A stretch of 14,696 nucleotides of DNA from Candidatus Peregrinibacteria bacterium (GTDB taxonomy: Bacteria > Patescibacteriota > Gracilibacteria > UBA1369): NCBI GenBank assembly GCA_014728765.1, contig WJLA01000018.1, positions 1 through 14,696 on the forward strand, read 5' to 3'. A program made the translations under genes and the position numbers. Below, piece after piece: positions 1 to 6,663 of this stretch; positions within the stretch are counted from its first letter, which is position 1; the number at the start of each line of letters is the position of its first letter. The notes under the pieces are model-generated. The model worked only from the letters and a program-made list of their open reading frames with translations, was not told the DNA's origin and did no database searches.

Positions 1-48
1 GCTGAATTGAAAACACTGATTGCAAAAAGCAAAGGAGCTATTTGGTAA
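1..48 (+). CDS. Possible 3' end of a truncated plus-strand gene
   Basis: Frame 1 is open from the window edge to a TAA at 46-48 and encodes AELKTLIAKSKGAIW. The peptide looks like a normal charged and hydrophobic protein C-terminus, and it would converge on the alpha/beta hydrolase, whose stop lies at 76-78. Fifteen codons are too few to assign a family, and an open frame this short could be chance. It is listed only because the first 75 bases are otherwise unexplained. Confidence 0.35.
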   Translation, partial: AELKTLIAKSKGAIW

Positions 49-75
49 AGGTAATTTACGACTATTTGATTCATG

Positions 76-855
76 TTAAGCTTTTATGAATTTTTCAATT
101 TCTTCGGAAATATCTTCGGCGTGAGTTTTATGTATTCCATGTTTTCCATCATCAAAAATTTTCAAACTTGCATTTGGTATCAAAGACTTTATTTCATGAG
201 CATCAGCAAGTGGAACATAACTATCATGTTTGCCCCAGAAAATCATTGTTGGAATATTTATTTTCGAGATATGCGGTTTTAAATCCTCATTGATGACATT
301 TAAAAAAGTATCCTTCATTACACCCTCCAATTTTGCATAATCTCTTGAATTGATCATTTTATAGATATTTTTTCTAATCCAAGTATAACCTGGAATGATT
401 TTCAGAATTTTACTGATTTTAGCAAAAAATTTGAGCAGCTTTTTTTTAAATGTGTCGGGATGCTTGATGCCTGCAGATGCTATCAAAACCAATTTTTCAA
501 CCTTAAATGCTCTTTTTTTTGAAAACAATTTAAAAGCGTTTCTTCCACCGAAAGAATGAACAATTAGAACAATCTTTTTGTTTAAAGCATATTTTTTAAT
601 AATAGTTTCAATAAATTCTTCCACAAAGTCAGCATAATTTGACATATTCCATGCAACTTTGGGTTTTTGAGATTCACCGAAACCCGGAAAATCCAAGATA
701 ATTTTGGATCCATCAATATTTAACCGTTCCAGCAATGATAGCCATGATTTTTTGCTACCTCCCCAGCCGTGCAGAAAGAAAATCGAATATTCACCTCTGT
801 CTTCTATTCCATAGTGAATATCCAAACCTTTTATTTTTGTTTTGTCATACTGCAT
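76..855 (-). CDS. Alpha/beta hydrolase fold protein
   Basis: A 259-residue soluble alpha/beta hydrolase, probably an esterase or related serine hydrolase; the substrate cannot be read from sequence. The order of motifs is typical: oxyanion segment HGWGGSKKSW at about 29-38, DFPGFGES at 55-62, nucleophile elbow VHSFGG with Ser101 at 99-104, acid loop WGKHD with Asp211, and GKHG with His239. The elbow has Val where the first Gly of GxSxG normally sits; Ala or Gly is usual there, so this is a mild deviation and the triad is otherwise complete. No signal peptide is visible, so it is likely cytoplasmic. A lysine-rich helical cap lies at about 135-170. It is transcribed alone and diverges from the Bax inhibitor-1 gene. 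The ATG has no Shine-Dalgarno sequence and sits 7 nt after a candidate -10 box. Fold confidence is high, specific function unknown. Confidence 0.9.
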   Translation of the reverse strand: MQYDKTKIKGLDIHYGIEDRGEYSIFFLHGWGGSKKSWLSLLERLNIDGSKIILDFPGFGESQKPKVAWNMSNYADFVEEFIETIIKKYALNKKIVLIVHSFGGRNAFKLFSKKRAFKVEKLVLIASAGIKHPDTFKKKLLKFFAKISKILKIIPGYTWIRKNIYKMINSRDYAKLEGVMKDTFLNVINEDLKPHISKINIPTMIFWGKHDSYVPLADAHEIKSLIPNASLKIFDDGKHGIHKTHAEDISEEIEKFIKA

Positions 856-862
856 TGAAAGT

Positions 863-891
863 ATTTTAATAATTTACTTTAAATTTTGCAA
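863..891 (-). promoter_or_regulatory. Candidate sigma70-type promoter, possibly leaderless
   Basis: On the minus strand TTGCAA (891-886) is followed by a 17-nt spacer and TAAAAT (868-863). That is 4/6 and 5/6 matches to the -35 and -10 consensus. The hydrolase ATG begins only 7 nt beyond the -10, so a start at the usual distance would fall on or next to the A of ATG, giving a leaderless mRNA. No transcript data are available. Confidence 0.4.
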
Positions 892-900
892 AATTTGTTG

Positions 901-906
901 GATAAT
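901..906 (+). promoter_or_regulatory. Candidate -10 box for the Bax inhibitor-1/yceD/rpmF run
   Basis: GATAAT (5/6 match to TATAAT) lies 39 nt before the ATG at 946. The -35 position about 17 nt upstream is only TTTAAA, so the call rests mainly on the -10 box and on the need for a plus-strand promoter in this 90-bp divergent gap. Confidence 0.3.
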
Positions 907-945
907 ACCAGATGAAATAACTAAAGTCACTTAACAATACAAATT

Positions 946-1617
946 ATGTTTGGAAATGAAAATGTACAAGAAGTTAAAGCTGTTAAAGCCGGTTTTTATA
1001 GCAAAGTTTTCACATTCTTCGGTCTGGCCATATTGTCATCTGCATTTGGAGCCTACCTTGGCATGACATATTTATTACAGTTCTTCACAGCAAATCCTGC
1101 TACCATTTATCTTCTCTTTATTGTTGAATTGGCAATCATTTTTACTTCGAAAATGTGGAGTCAAAAACAACCTCTTAATTATGTGCTATTTCTAATATTT
1201 ACCTTAATCACAGGTATAACCATAGTGCCGCTATTGGCTTATGCAGCTGTAAGCGGAGGAGCCGATTTGGTTGTTAAAGCTTTGCTTGCCACCGGATTAA
1301 TGTTTGGTGCTTCCGCCTTGTTTGGAGCTACCACTAAAATCAATCTTTCCGGTTTAAGAGGATTTTTGATGATGTCTCTGATTGGAATGATTGTTGTTTC
1401 CATAATCGGAATTTTTATTCCCTGGGGAAATACTTTTGAAATGATATTTTCAGGTTTTGGAATAATAATTTTCAGTGGATATGCCATGTATGACATTCAA
1501 AAATTGAAGGATTATCCTGAAAATGCTTATATCGACGCCGCTTTACAACTTTATCTGGATATATTCAATCTCTTTATTTTTATTCTAAGATTAATATTAG
1601 CGCTAAATAGAAATTAA
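946..1617 (+). CDS. Bax inhibitor-1/YccA (TMBIM) family membrane protein
   Basis: A 223-residue integral membrane protein of the Bax inhibitor-1/YccA family, whose bacterial members include YetJ (a pH-sensitive calcium leak channel) and the FtsH modulator YccA. There are about seven hydrophobic segments, near residues 18-44, 50-68, 77-100, 107-127, 138-159, 164-183 and 198-220. The family hallmarks are present in the last two: SGYAMYDIQKL with Asp183, and QLYLDIFNLFIF with Asp205, which correspond by eye to the paired acidic gate residues of YetJ. The N-terminus is short and cytoplasmic, without a signal peptide. The stop overlaps the next start by one base (TAATG), so translation of yceD is probably coupled to it. 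Family assignment is firm; a calcium or protease-regulating role is inference from the family. Confidence 0.92.
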   Translation: MFGNENVQEVKAVKAGFYSKVFTFFGLAILSSAFGAYLGMTYLLQFFTANPATIYLLFIVELAIIFTSKMWSQKQPLNYVLFLIFTLITGITIVPLLAYAAVSGGADLVVKALLATGLMFGASALFGATTKINLSGLRGFLMMSLIGMIVVSIIGIFIPWGNTFEMIFSGFGIIIFSGYAMYDIQKLKDYPENAYIDAALQLYLDIFNLFIFILRLILALNRN

Positions 1618-2177
1618 TGTCTTCTAAAAATTCATACATTCATTCAATAGGAGATCTTTGGAATTCCGGCAATGGTGCCAGTGAAAAATTGACAATCAAA
1701 ACTGACCGAAAACTGGGAGAAAATGTTAAATTGGCTAACGACTTGGAGGCAACAATCAAATTAATAAGAGGAGATGAGTCAATCATAGCCATAATTGAAA
1801 AAATTATTGCCCCGGTGATAATTCAATGTCCTAAATGTCTCAATGATAAGCGGCACTTGATTGAAGTTATTGCAGGTGAAAGAGAGTTTTTAATGAATTC
1901 TCCCGAGCGGGATTACGATCCTTTTGAAAATTTCATAGTAGATAAAAAAGATATGAGTATTGATTTAAGTGATCTGATTCGACAAGAAATTATCTTGCAT
2001 TTTCCCATAAATCCAGTATGCTCTGATCGCTGCAAAGGTCTATGTGAAGGCTGTGGAATAGACTTAAATGTCTCGAAAAAGCATAGTGAAGATTGTCAGG
2101 CAATAAATGCTTTATCTACAGACACAAAAGAAAACAGACCATTTGCAAATCTGAAAAATATAATTAATAATTCATAA
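1617..2177 (+). CDS. yceD: YceD/DUF177 family protein, probable rRNA/ribosome accumulation factor
   Basis: A 186-residue DUF177 (YceD) protein. The family is nearly always encoded just before rpmF; in E. coli YceD and in plants it is linked to 23S rRNA accumulation. Here rpmF follows after 3 nt, which supports the call. Visible family features are CPKC at 71-74, then LHFPINPVCSDRCKGLCEGCGIDLN at about 127-151 (shown here only as a landmark: Cys135, 139, 143 and 146), and a further Cys160, suggesting a bound metal. A variable acidic linker lies between. The start ATG overlaps the preceding TAA, giving probable translational coupling. Cytoplasmic and RNA-associated by family; the exact activity is not settled. 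Confidence 0.9.
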   Translation: MSSKNSYIHSIGDLWNSGNGASEKLTIKTDRKLGENVKLANDLEATIKLIRGDESIIAIIEKIIAPVIIQCPKCLNDKRHLIEVIAGEREFLMNSPERDYDPFENFIVDKKDMSIDLSDLIRQEIILHFPINPVCSDRCKGLCEGCGIDLNVSKKHSEDCQAINALSTDTKENRPFANLKNIINNS

Positions 2178-2180
2178 ATC

Positions 2181-2372
2181 ATGGCTAAGCATCCGGTACC
2201 TAAGCAGAAAACAGCAAAAACAAAGTCAAAAGTGAGGCATAGTGCTTTCGCGGCTTCAGCCAGAAAAAAATTGTTTGGAGCTGTTGATAAAATGAAAAGT
2301 TTGGAGAAAAAAGGTAATCTAGAACTAAGAAAGAAGAATAAAGAACAATTGGTTAAGAAAATACAAGCTTAA
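2181..2372 (+). CDS. rpmF: 50S ribosomal protein L32, Cys-less variant
   Basis: A 63-residue, very basic protein. Its start MAKHPVPKQKTAKTKSKVRHS matches the conserved N-terminal arm of bL32 (VPKxKTSKSRR-type), which threads into 23S rRNA in the large subunit. The position directly behind yceD, 3 nt away, is the standard rpmF context. There is no cysteine, so the usual C-terminal zinc ribbon (two Cys pairs) is missing, and the second half is a Lys/Glu-rich helix-like stretch instead. Cys-minus L32 forms are known in other bacteria, so it is probably functional and zinc-independent. The identity rests on the N-terminal motif plus context, not on full-length similarity. Confidence 0.8.
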   Translation: MAKHPVPKQKTAKTKSKVRHSAFAASARKKLFGAVDKMKSLEKKGNLELRKKNKEQLVKKIQA

Positions 2373-2402
2373 TCTACGCTTTATTAAGACATTATTTTGG
2401 TG

Positions 2403-2408
2403 TATAAT
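2403..2408 (+). promoter_or_regulatory. Candidate -10 box for nusB-rnc
   Basis: A perfect TATAAT preceded by GGTG lies 33 nt before the nusB ATG, in the 69-nt gap after rpmF. The -35 region (TTTATT at 17 nt) is poor. It suggests nusB-rnc can be transcribed separately from the yceD-rpmF run. I see no convincing terminator hairpin in the gap. Confidence 0.42.
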
Positions 2409-2441
2409 AAATTGATTCTTAACATTTGGTAACAAGATCTT

Positions 2442-2891
2442 ATGGCCAGTTATCGACACCTAGCGCGAATAGCTGTAATGCAAACACTTTTCGCATATGA
2501 ATTTCGGAATTTTGAAGTTGAACCTGATCTTGAATCAAATTGCTCAGAATATGCTGATAAACTAAAGGACACCAGTTTTGCATATGAGCTTTTAAACGGA
2601 ATTATCGAAAACAGGGAAGCTATCTTAAACAAAATCTCAAAAGAAGCACCTGAATGGCCTATTGACCGAATTGCTCCAATTGATAGGGCAATATTGGAAA
2701 TGGGGGCTTATGAAATTTTATATTCTCAAGATGTTCCTCCGGTTGTTGCAATTAATGAAGCAATTGAGATTGCCAAAGTTTTTGGTGACACCAACTCCAG
2801 CAAATTCGTAAATGGAGTTTTAAGCAGTATAATGAAAAGTAAAAATGATCAAGGAAAGGTATCAAAACCTGCAAAAAAAACTAAAAATTGA
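2442..2891 (+). CDS. nusB: Transcription antitermination factor NusB
   Basis: A 149-residue all-helical NusB. With NusE/S10 it binds boxA RNA and promotes antitermination of rRNA operons. Recognisable features are the Arg-rich N-terminal helix SYRHLARIAVMQTLFAYEF (residues 3-21), ILNKISKEAPEWPIDRIAPIDRAIL spanning about 61-85, and the C-terminal PPVVAINEAIEIAKVFG...KFVNGVLS segment (99-128), all characteristic of the family. Length is normal. The C-terminus ends in a Lys-rich tail (about 132-149) that is encoded where the gene overlaps rnc by 47 nt, so the tail sequence is shared DNA. It stops at TGA. The pairing with rnc places two rRNA-maturation functions together. Confidence 0.95.
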   Translation: MASYRHLARIAVMQTLFAYEFRNFEVEPDLESNCSEYADKLKDTSFAYELLNGIIENREAILNKISKEAPEWPIDRIAPIDRAILEMGAYEILYSQDVPPVVAINEAIEIAKVFGDTNSSKFVNGVLSSIMKSKNDQGKVSKPAKKTKN

Positions 2892-3543
2892 ATTTAAAAA
2901 TTTTGAATTGTTGGACTTGGCTTTTGTGCACAAGTCATATTTAAATGAGCATAAAAGTTCAAAAAACGGACACAATGAAAGATTGGAATTTTTGGGAGAT
3001 GCGGTACTGGAACTGGTTGTAACTGAATATTTGTATAAAAAATACCCTGATCAAGAGGAAGGAGTGTTAACCAATTGGAGAGCGGCTTTGGTGAAGGGAA
3101 AGCATCTGGCTGAAATTTCTACCGAGCTCGATCTTGGGTTATATTTATATTTAAGTAGAGGAGAGGAACGATCAGGTGGAAGAAAAAAAAATTATATTCT
3201 GGCAAATGTACTGGAGGCATTAATTGGTGCAATATATTTGGACAAAGGTTACAAAAAAACTCAAAAATTTATTGAAGAAATAATTATTGCAAGACTTGAA
3301 GATATTTTAGCAGAGGGGACACACATAGATGCTAAATCAAAATTTCAAGAGATTGCTCAAGAAAAATTGGGAATTACTCCAGCTTATCATTTTGTTAAAG
3401 AAGAAGGTCCTGATCACGATAAAATTTTCACAATGGCTCTTTATCTTGAGAATCAAAAAATCTCTGAGGGTAGCGGAACAAGCAAGCAAAAAGCTGAACA
3501 AGAAGCAGCAAATAACGGCTTGAAAATTAAAAAATGGACCTAA
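2845..3543 (+). CDS. rnc: Ribonuclease III
   Basis: A 232-residue RNase III that cleaves double-stranded RNA, including 16S/23S rRNA precursors. The catalytic domain (about 1-155) carries the signature NERLEFLGDAVL at 44-55, with Glu48 and Asp52 matching E. coli Glu41 and Asp45. The second metal-ligand segment reads ILANVLEALIGAIYLD: Glu124 matches E. coli Glu117, but the Asp114 position is Asn121. The dsRNA-binding domain follows (about 161-230), with DAKSKFQEIAQEK and the GSGTSKQKAEQEAA helix. The gene begins inside nusB (47-nt overlap, no Shine-Dalgarno). Its TAA overlaps tail to tail with the stop of the small minus-strand gene at 3540. A run of nine A at 3183-3191 lies in frame. Confidence 0.95.
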   Translation: MIKERYQNLQKKLKIEFKNFELLDLAFVHKSYLNEHKSSKNGHNERLEFLGDAVLELVVTEYLYKKYPDQEEGVLTNWRAALVKGKHLAEISTELDLGLYLYLSRGEERSGGRKKNYILANVLEALIGAIYLDKGYKKTQKFIEEIIIARLEDILAEGTHIDAKSKFQEIAQEKLGITPAYHFVKEEGPDHDKIFTMALYLENQKISEGSGTSKQKAEQEAANNGLKIKKWT

Positions 3544-3731
3544 TTTCTTTGTTCATTGGTAACCTCTATTGGAGTTGGTTCAACGGTATTCCTGTCATAA
3601 AAATACCAAATAGAAAAAGTTAAAATAATTAAAACCACGACTATTAGCAGCTTTAAACCGAATTGTTTTTGTACTTCTCTGTCCGGTAATTTTGGCATAA
3701 TTTTATATAAATTCTGATCAAAATTTAGCAT
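3540..3731 (-). CDS. Small single-TM protein downstream of mrp, unknown function
   Basis: A 63-residue unrecognised protein. It has a polar N-terminus (1-24), one hydrophobic segment at about 26-45 (LKLLIVVVLIILTFSIWYFY), then a short polar tail with acidic residues, so it is probably a membrane-anchored peptide. An internal Met12 is an alternative start. It begins 6 nt after the mrp stop on the same strand, which argues it is a real co-transcribed gene. Its TAG shares bases with the rnc TAA from the opposite strand. The sequence is low in information and no family can be named. It could also be non-coding read-through, but the hydrophobic profile and spacing favour a gene. Confidence 0.55.
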   Translation of the reverse strand: MLNFDQNLYKIMPKLPDREVQKQFGLKLLIVVVLIILTFSIWYFYDRNTVEPTPIEVTNEQRN

Positions 3732-3737
3732 ATTTAT

Positions 3738-4706
3738 TTAAATAACTAAAGATCTTTTTAAGGCTTCTTCAAGTGCCGATGCCAAATCATCATCTTTCTT
3801 ATAGGCAAAGGCCTTGTCTTGATTGAAACTGGCATTTAGTCCTACTTCAGCAATAAAATTTTCATGATAGTTAAGCTTGGCTTTTCCAAAAATTTCGCCG
3901 GTCATATTCTCAATTATACCAAGAATTGGAATACCGAATTGTGTACACATATTCAATGATTTATTCGTATCCGTAACCGCAGAGTCAGAAGGAGCACCTA
4001 TTAAAAATACTCCATCCGGTACCACCATATGCATTACTGTCATCGGGATATCACTGGTACCGGGTGGCAAATCAATTATCAGAAAATCAAGCTCTCCCCA
4101 GTCTGCATCATGTAACAATTGTTCAATTGCTTTTGTCATCACAGGACCTCTCCACATAATAGGTGTGTCAACGGAATCTTGAATACCGGCCATTGATAAT
4201 ATTTTTAAGCCGTTAAGATTATATGGTAAAATTTTTTTTTCTTCATTTGCAATATGAGTATGATTGATTTTGAATGATTGAAAAATATTCGGACAATCGA
4301 TATCCAAATCCAATAGACCCACTTTCAATTTTTTTTCATTACAAAATGCGGCGAAATTTGAACTGACAAATGTTTTTCCGACACCTCCTTTACCACTATG
4401 AAAGGCGATTATTTTTTTTATTCCCACAGGTTTACCTTTTTTGAAGGTGGCGGTTTTAGGTGAGCTAATATTACTTTTTATTTGCTTGGAAATTTTTTTA
4501 AGCAGTATAGGTAAAGGAACACGAAAAACATGCGCCGCTTCTTTTATGGTCAACTCAAAATTAGAAATACCAATTTCATTTAAACTGTTTTGAAGTATGG
4601 AATTATCTTTTATTAGTTCACTTAATTTGTTTTCCGGTCCAATGTTTTTCATGAAGCAATTTTCTACATAATCTGGATCTAATGCAAGCAAAACCTTCAA
4701 AAGCAT
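3738..4706 (-). CDS. mrp: Mrp/NBP35 (ApbC) family P-loop ATPase without CPxC motif
   Basis: A 322-residue Mrp-like deviant-Walker ATPase; the family carries and transfers Fe-S clusters. Seen in the sequence: SGKGGVGKT at 104-112, the DLDIDCPNI segment at 133-141 (usually DADIYGPSI), MWRGPVM at 184-190, and switch II IDLPPGTSDIP at 211-221. After IIENMTG (264-270), where Mrp proteins normally have a CPxC cluster-binding pair, the text is EIFGKAKLNYH, with no cysteine. The N-terminal 25-75 region (LSELIKDN...LNEIGISNFELTIKEAAHVF) resembles a DUF1858-type helical domain rather than the usual DUF59/MIP18 domain. Met19 is a possible alternative start. It is divergent from the NUDIX gene and followed by the small TM protein. 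The family is certain; a cluster-carrier role is doubtful. Confidence 0.88.
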   Translation of the reverse strand: MLLKVLLALDPDYVENCFMKNIGPENKLSELIKDNSILQNSLNEIGISNFELTIKEAAHVFRVPLPILLKKISKQIKSNISSPKTATFKKGKPVGIKKIIAFHSGKGGVGKTFVSSNFAAFCNEKKLKVGLLDLDIDCPNIFQSFKINHTHIANEEKKILPYNLNGLKILSMAGIQDSVDTPIMWRGPVMTKAIEQLLHDADWGELDFLIIDLPPGTSDIPMTVMHMVVPDGVFLIGAPSDSAVTDTNKSLNMCTQFGIPILGIIENMTGEIFGKAKLNYHENFIAEVGLNASFNQDKAFAYKKDDDLASALEEALKRSLVI

Positions 4707-4735
4707 TTGGCATTCAGCCTTAAAATGTCTATTAT
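4707..4735 (+). promoter_or_regulatory. Promoter for the NUDIX-pepA pair
   Basis: TTGGCA (4707-4712), a 17-nt spacer and TATTAT (4730-4735) give 5/6 matches at both hexamers. The -35 begins at the base next to the mrp start codon. The expected transcription start lies about 15 nt before the NUDIX ATG at 4757. This is the best-formed promoter of the window. Confidence 0.55.
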
Positions 4736-4756
4736 GATAAACAATAATCGAAACAA

Positions 4757-5212
4757 ATGATCAATGAATTCTCAGCAGGTTTTATTGTCTTTAGTCAAAA
4801 CAATAATCAAAGAACATATTTGATCTTACACTATCCAAGCGGGCATTTTGATTTTCCTAAAGGACATCTCGAATCGGGAGAGGACGAATTGGCTGCAGCC
4901 AGAAGAGAATTGTTCGAAGAAACCGGCATAAAAAAAATTAAAATTTACGACAAATTCACAAAATCTATAAATTATAAATTTAGAAGGGGAGAAAACATTG
5001 TAAACAAAACAGTCACTTTTTTTCTTTGTTCAACCGCTGAACAAAAAGTCAAAATATCACATGAGCATTTGGATTATTTGTGGCTTGATTATTATAAAGC
5101 TATCAAAAAAGTTACTTTTGATAATGCGAGAGATATTCTCATCAATGCAGAAAAATATTTAACCGAAAATCAACATGAAAATAAGTTTCAAGAAAACAAT
5201 CAACAGCAATGA
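4757..5212 (+). CDS. NUDIX hydrolase, Ap4A hydrolase-like
   Basis: A 151-residue NUDIX protein. The box is complete from Gly36 to Ile58 (GHLESGE then REL and EETGI: Gly36, Glu42, Arg50, Glu51, Glu54, Glu55, Gly57). The preceding FDFPKGHLE and the AGFIVF start are typical of asymmetric diadenosine tetraphosphate hydrolases (NUDT2-like), which clear alarmone-like dinucleotides to ATP and AMP; HLDYLWLDYYKA at 104-115 fits the same group. Substrate is inferred from these resemblances, and other NUDIX activities are possible. The tail from about 136 is polar and Gln/Asn-rich and is encoded within a 38-nt overlap with pepA, so the two are likely translationally coupled. It ends with TGA. Confidence 0.9.
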   Translation: MINEFSAGFIVFSQNNNQRTYLILHYPSGHFDFPKGHLESGEDELAAARRELFEETGIKKIKIYDKFTKSINYKFRRGENIVNKTVTFFLCSTAEQKVKISHEHLDYLWLDYYKAIKKVTFDNARDILINAEKYLTENQHENKFQENNQQQ

Positions 5213-6632
5213 AAAAATACTGATAATACCTCTTAGTAGCAAAAAAAATGCGCCGGACTACATAAAAAAATGGTTGGATCTAAGAATTAAGAATAAAGAG
5301 TTTGCGCTAAAAAATTATCAGCAAATTGAATATTATAGTGATAAAGAAGATAATCCGGATTACTCTATTATCATTGGCATGGGCGATGCTTCCAAAATCA
5401 GTTCAAAAAAAGTTAGAAATGCCTTTTCAAAAGCCGTTAAAAATGCCAAAAAAGTCAAAAAACAAGAAATATCAATACTTTTGAATAATGAATTGGCACC
5501 ATATTACCGTCAAATAGCAGAGGCATCAGTTCTCGCCAATTATCAAATGGACATTTATAAAACCGGGAAAAATAAAAAGGTCAGCGATCAATCAAGATTT
5601 AAAAAAATCAACTTTATCAGCGAAAATTTCACTTCCAATCAAAAAAAAGATCTGGAAGCGGGATATTTGACAGCATTAGCGGTTAATCATGTTAGAGATT
5701 ACGTTAATGGTCCTGAGAATATTATGAATGTCAATTTTTTCGCCAATGAGGCAAAAAAATTGGCTAAAAAATATAAATACAAATTAACGGTGCTAGAAAA
5801 AAAACAGCTGGAAAGGCTTGGTATGGGAGCAATCTTGGGTGTTAACAGGGGGTCTGAACATGGAGCAAAACTATTGATTTTAGAGCATAGACCTTTGAAA
5901 AAAGAAAAACCGATCATGATTGCTGGAAAAGGCGTTACTTTTGATACTGGAGGCGTTCAAGTTAAGCCCGATATGGCAATGGACTGGATGAAAATGGATA
6001 TGGCAGGAGGTGGTGTAGTGCTTGGATTGTTTCATTTATTGAAGGAATTAAATATCAAAAAAAATGTCATAGGAATAATTCCTCTAACGGATAATGCTGT
6101 AAGTTCCACAGCTCAAAAACCTAATGACATAGTTACGTCGTATTCCGGAAAAACAATTGAAATTGGTCATACTGATGCTGAAGGTAGATTGATTCTAGCA
6201 GATGCTATCAGCTATGGAATTAAAAAATATCAACCTCAAGAAATAATTGATTTGGCAACGTTGACGGGTGCTTGTATGGTGGCACTTGGCACGGAATATG
6301 CCGGACTATTTTCCAATAATAAAAAGTTAATTCAAAAACTGCTAAATGCTTCCGAAAACACAGATGAAGAAATCTGGCATATGCCAATTCATAAAAATCA
6401 TCGTGAAGCAATGAAAGGCACAATTTCCGATCTGAAAAATATTGCTTCTTCCAAATTTGGGGGTGCATCCACTGCGGCAGCTTTTTTGCAGGCATTTGTC
6501 GAAAAAACACCTTGGGCTCACATTGATATTGCCGGTGTGGCAAAACCTATTAAGCCAAAATCTTTTGACGAAGATGGCTCAGCTACTGGGTTTGGAGTAA
6601 GACTGATAATTGATTTTTTACAAAACAATTAA
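5175..6632 (+). CDS. pepA: Cytosol (leucyl) aminopeptidase, M17 family
   Basis: A 485-residue M17 aminopeptidase that removes N-terminal residues from peptides using two metal ions, normally as a cytoplasmic hexamer. The N-terminal domain (about 1-160) is variable and Lys-rich. The catalytic domain holds GKGVTFDTGGVQVKPDM (Lys252, Asp257, Lys264), MKMDMAGG (Asp275), and TDAEGRL with Asp334, Glu336 and Arg338, with the same spacing as E. coli PepA metal ligands. The family signature NTDAEGRL reads HTDAEGRL here (His332), one residue before the ligand loop. GGASTAAAFLQAF and WAHIDIAG near 429-454 are also typical. The gene starts inside the NUDIX gene and converges on trxB. E. coli PepA also binds DNA in Xer recombination, but nothing here shows that role. 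Confidence 0.94.
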   Translation: MKISFKKTINSNEKILIIPLSSKKNAPDYIKKWLDLRIKNKEFALKNYQQIEYYSDKEDNPDYSIIIGMGDASKISSKKVRNAFSKAVKNAKKVKKQEISILLNNELAPYYRQIAEASVLANYQMDIYKTGKNKKVSDQSRFKKINFISENFTSNQKKDLEAGYLTALAVNHVRDYVNGPENIMNVNFFANEAKKLAKKYKYKLTVLEKKQLERLGMGAILGVNRGSEHGAKLLILEHRPLKKEKPIMIAGKGVTFDTGGVQVKPDMAMDWMKMDMAGGGVVLGLFHLLKELNIKKNVIGIIPLTDNAVSSTAQKPNDIVTSYSGKTIEIGHTDAEGRLILADAISYGIKKYQPQEIIDLATLTGACMVALGTEYAGLFSNNKKLIQKLLNASENTDEEIWHMPIHKNHREAMKGTISDLKNIASSKFGGASTAAAFLQAFVEKTPWAHIDIAGVAKPIKPKSFDEDGSATGFGVRLIIDFLQNN

Positions 6633-6636
6633 GCTT

Positions 6637-6663
6637 GTTTTCCGAATATTTCTATTCGAAAAC
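6637..6663. terminator. Candidate bidirectional terminator between pepA and trxB
   Basis: The arms GTTTTCCGAATA (6637-6648) and TATTCGAAAAC (6653-6663) pair over 11 bp with one bulged C and a 4-nt loop. The hairpin straddles the trxB stop codon in the 19-nt gap between two convergent genes, the expected place for a shared terminator. Neither side has a strong U tract, so the call is moderate. An alternative shorter stem AAAACAA/TTGTTTT (6622-6641) overlaps it and would compete. Confidence 0.42.

Noticed and set aside
3183..3191. Nine-A run in rnc (also similar runs in mrp and rhodanese) as programmed slippage or phase variation
   Set aside because: All frames are intact, and such runs are expected in AT-rich coding sequence rich in Lys and Phe.
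6220..6543. 107-codon minus-strand open frame opposite pepA
   Set aside because: It lies wholly within the conserved catalytic part of pepA, has odd composition and no family motifs; a shadow of the sense gene.
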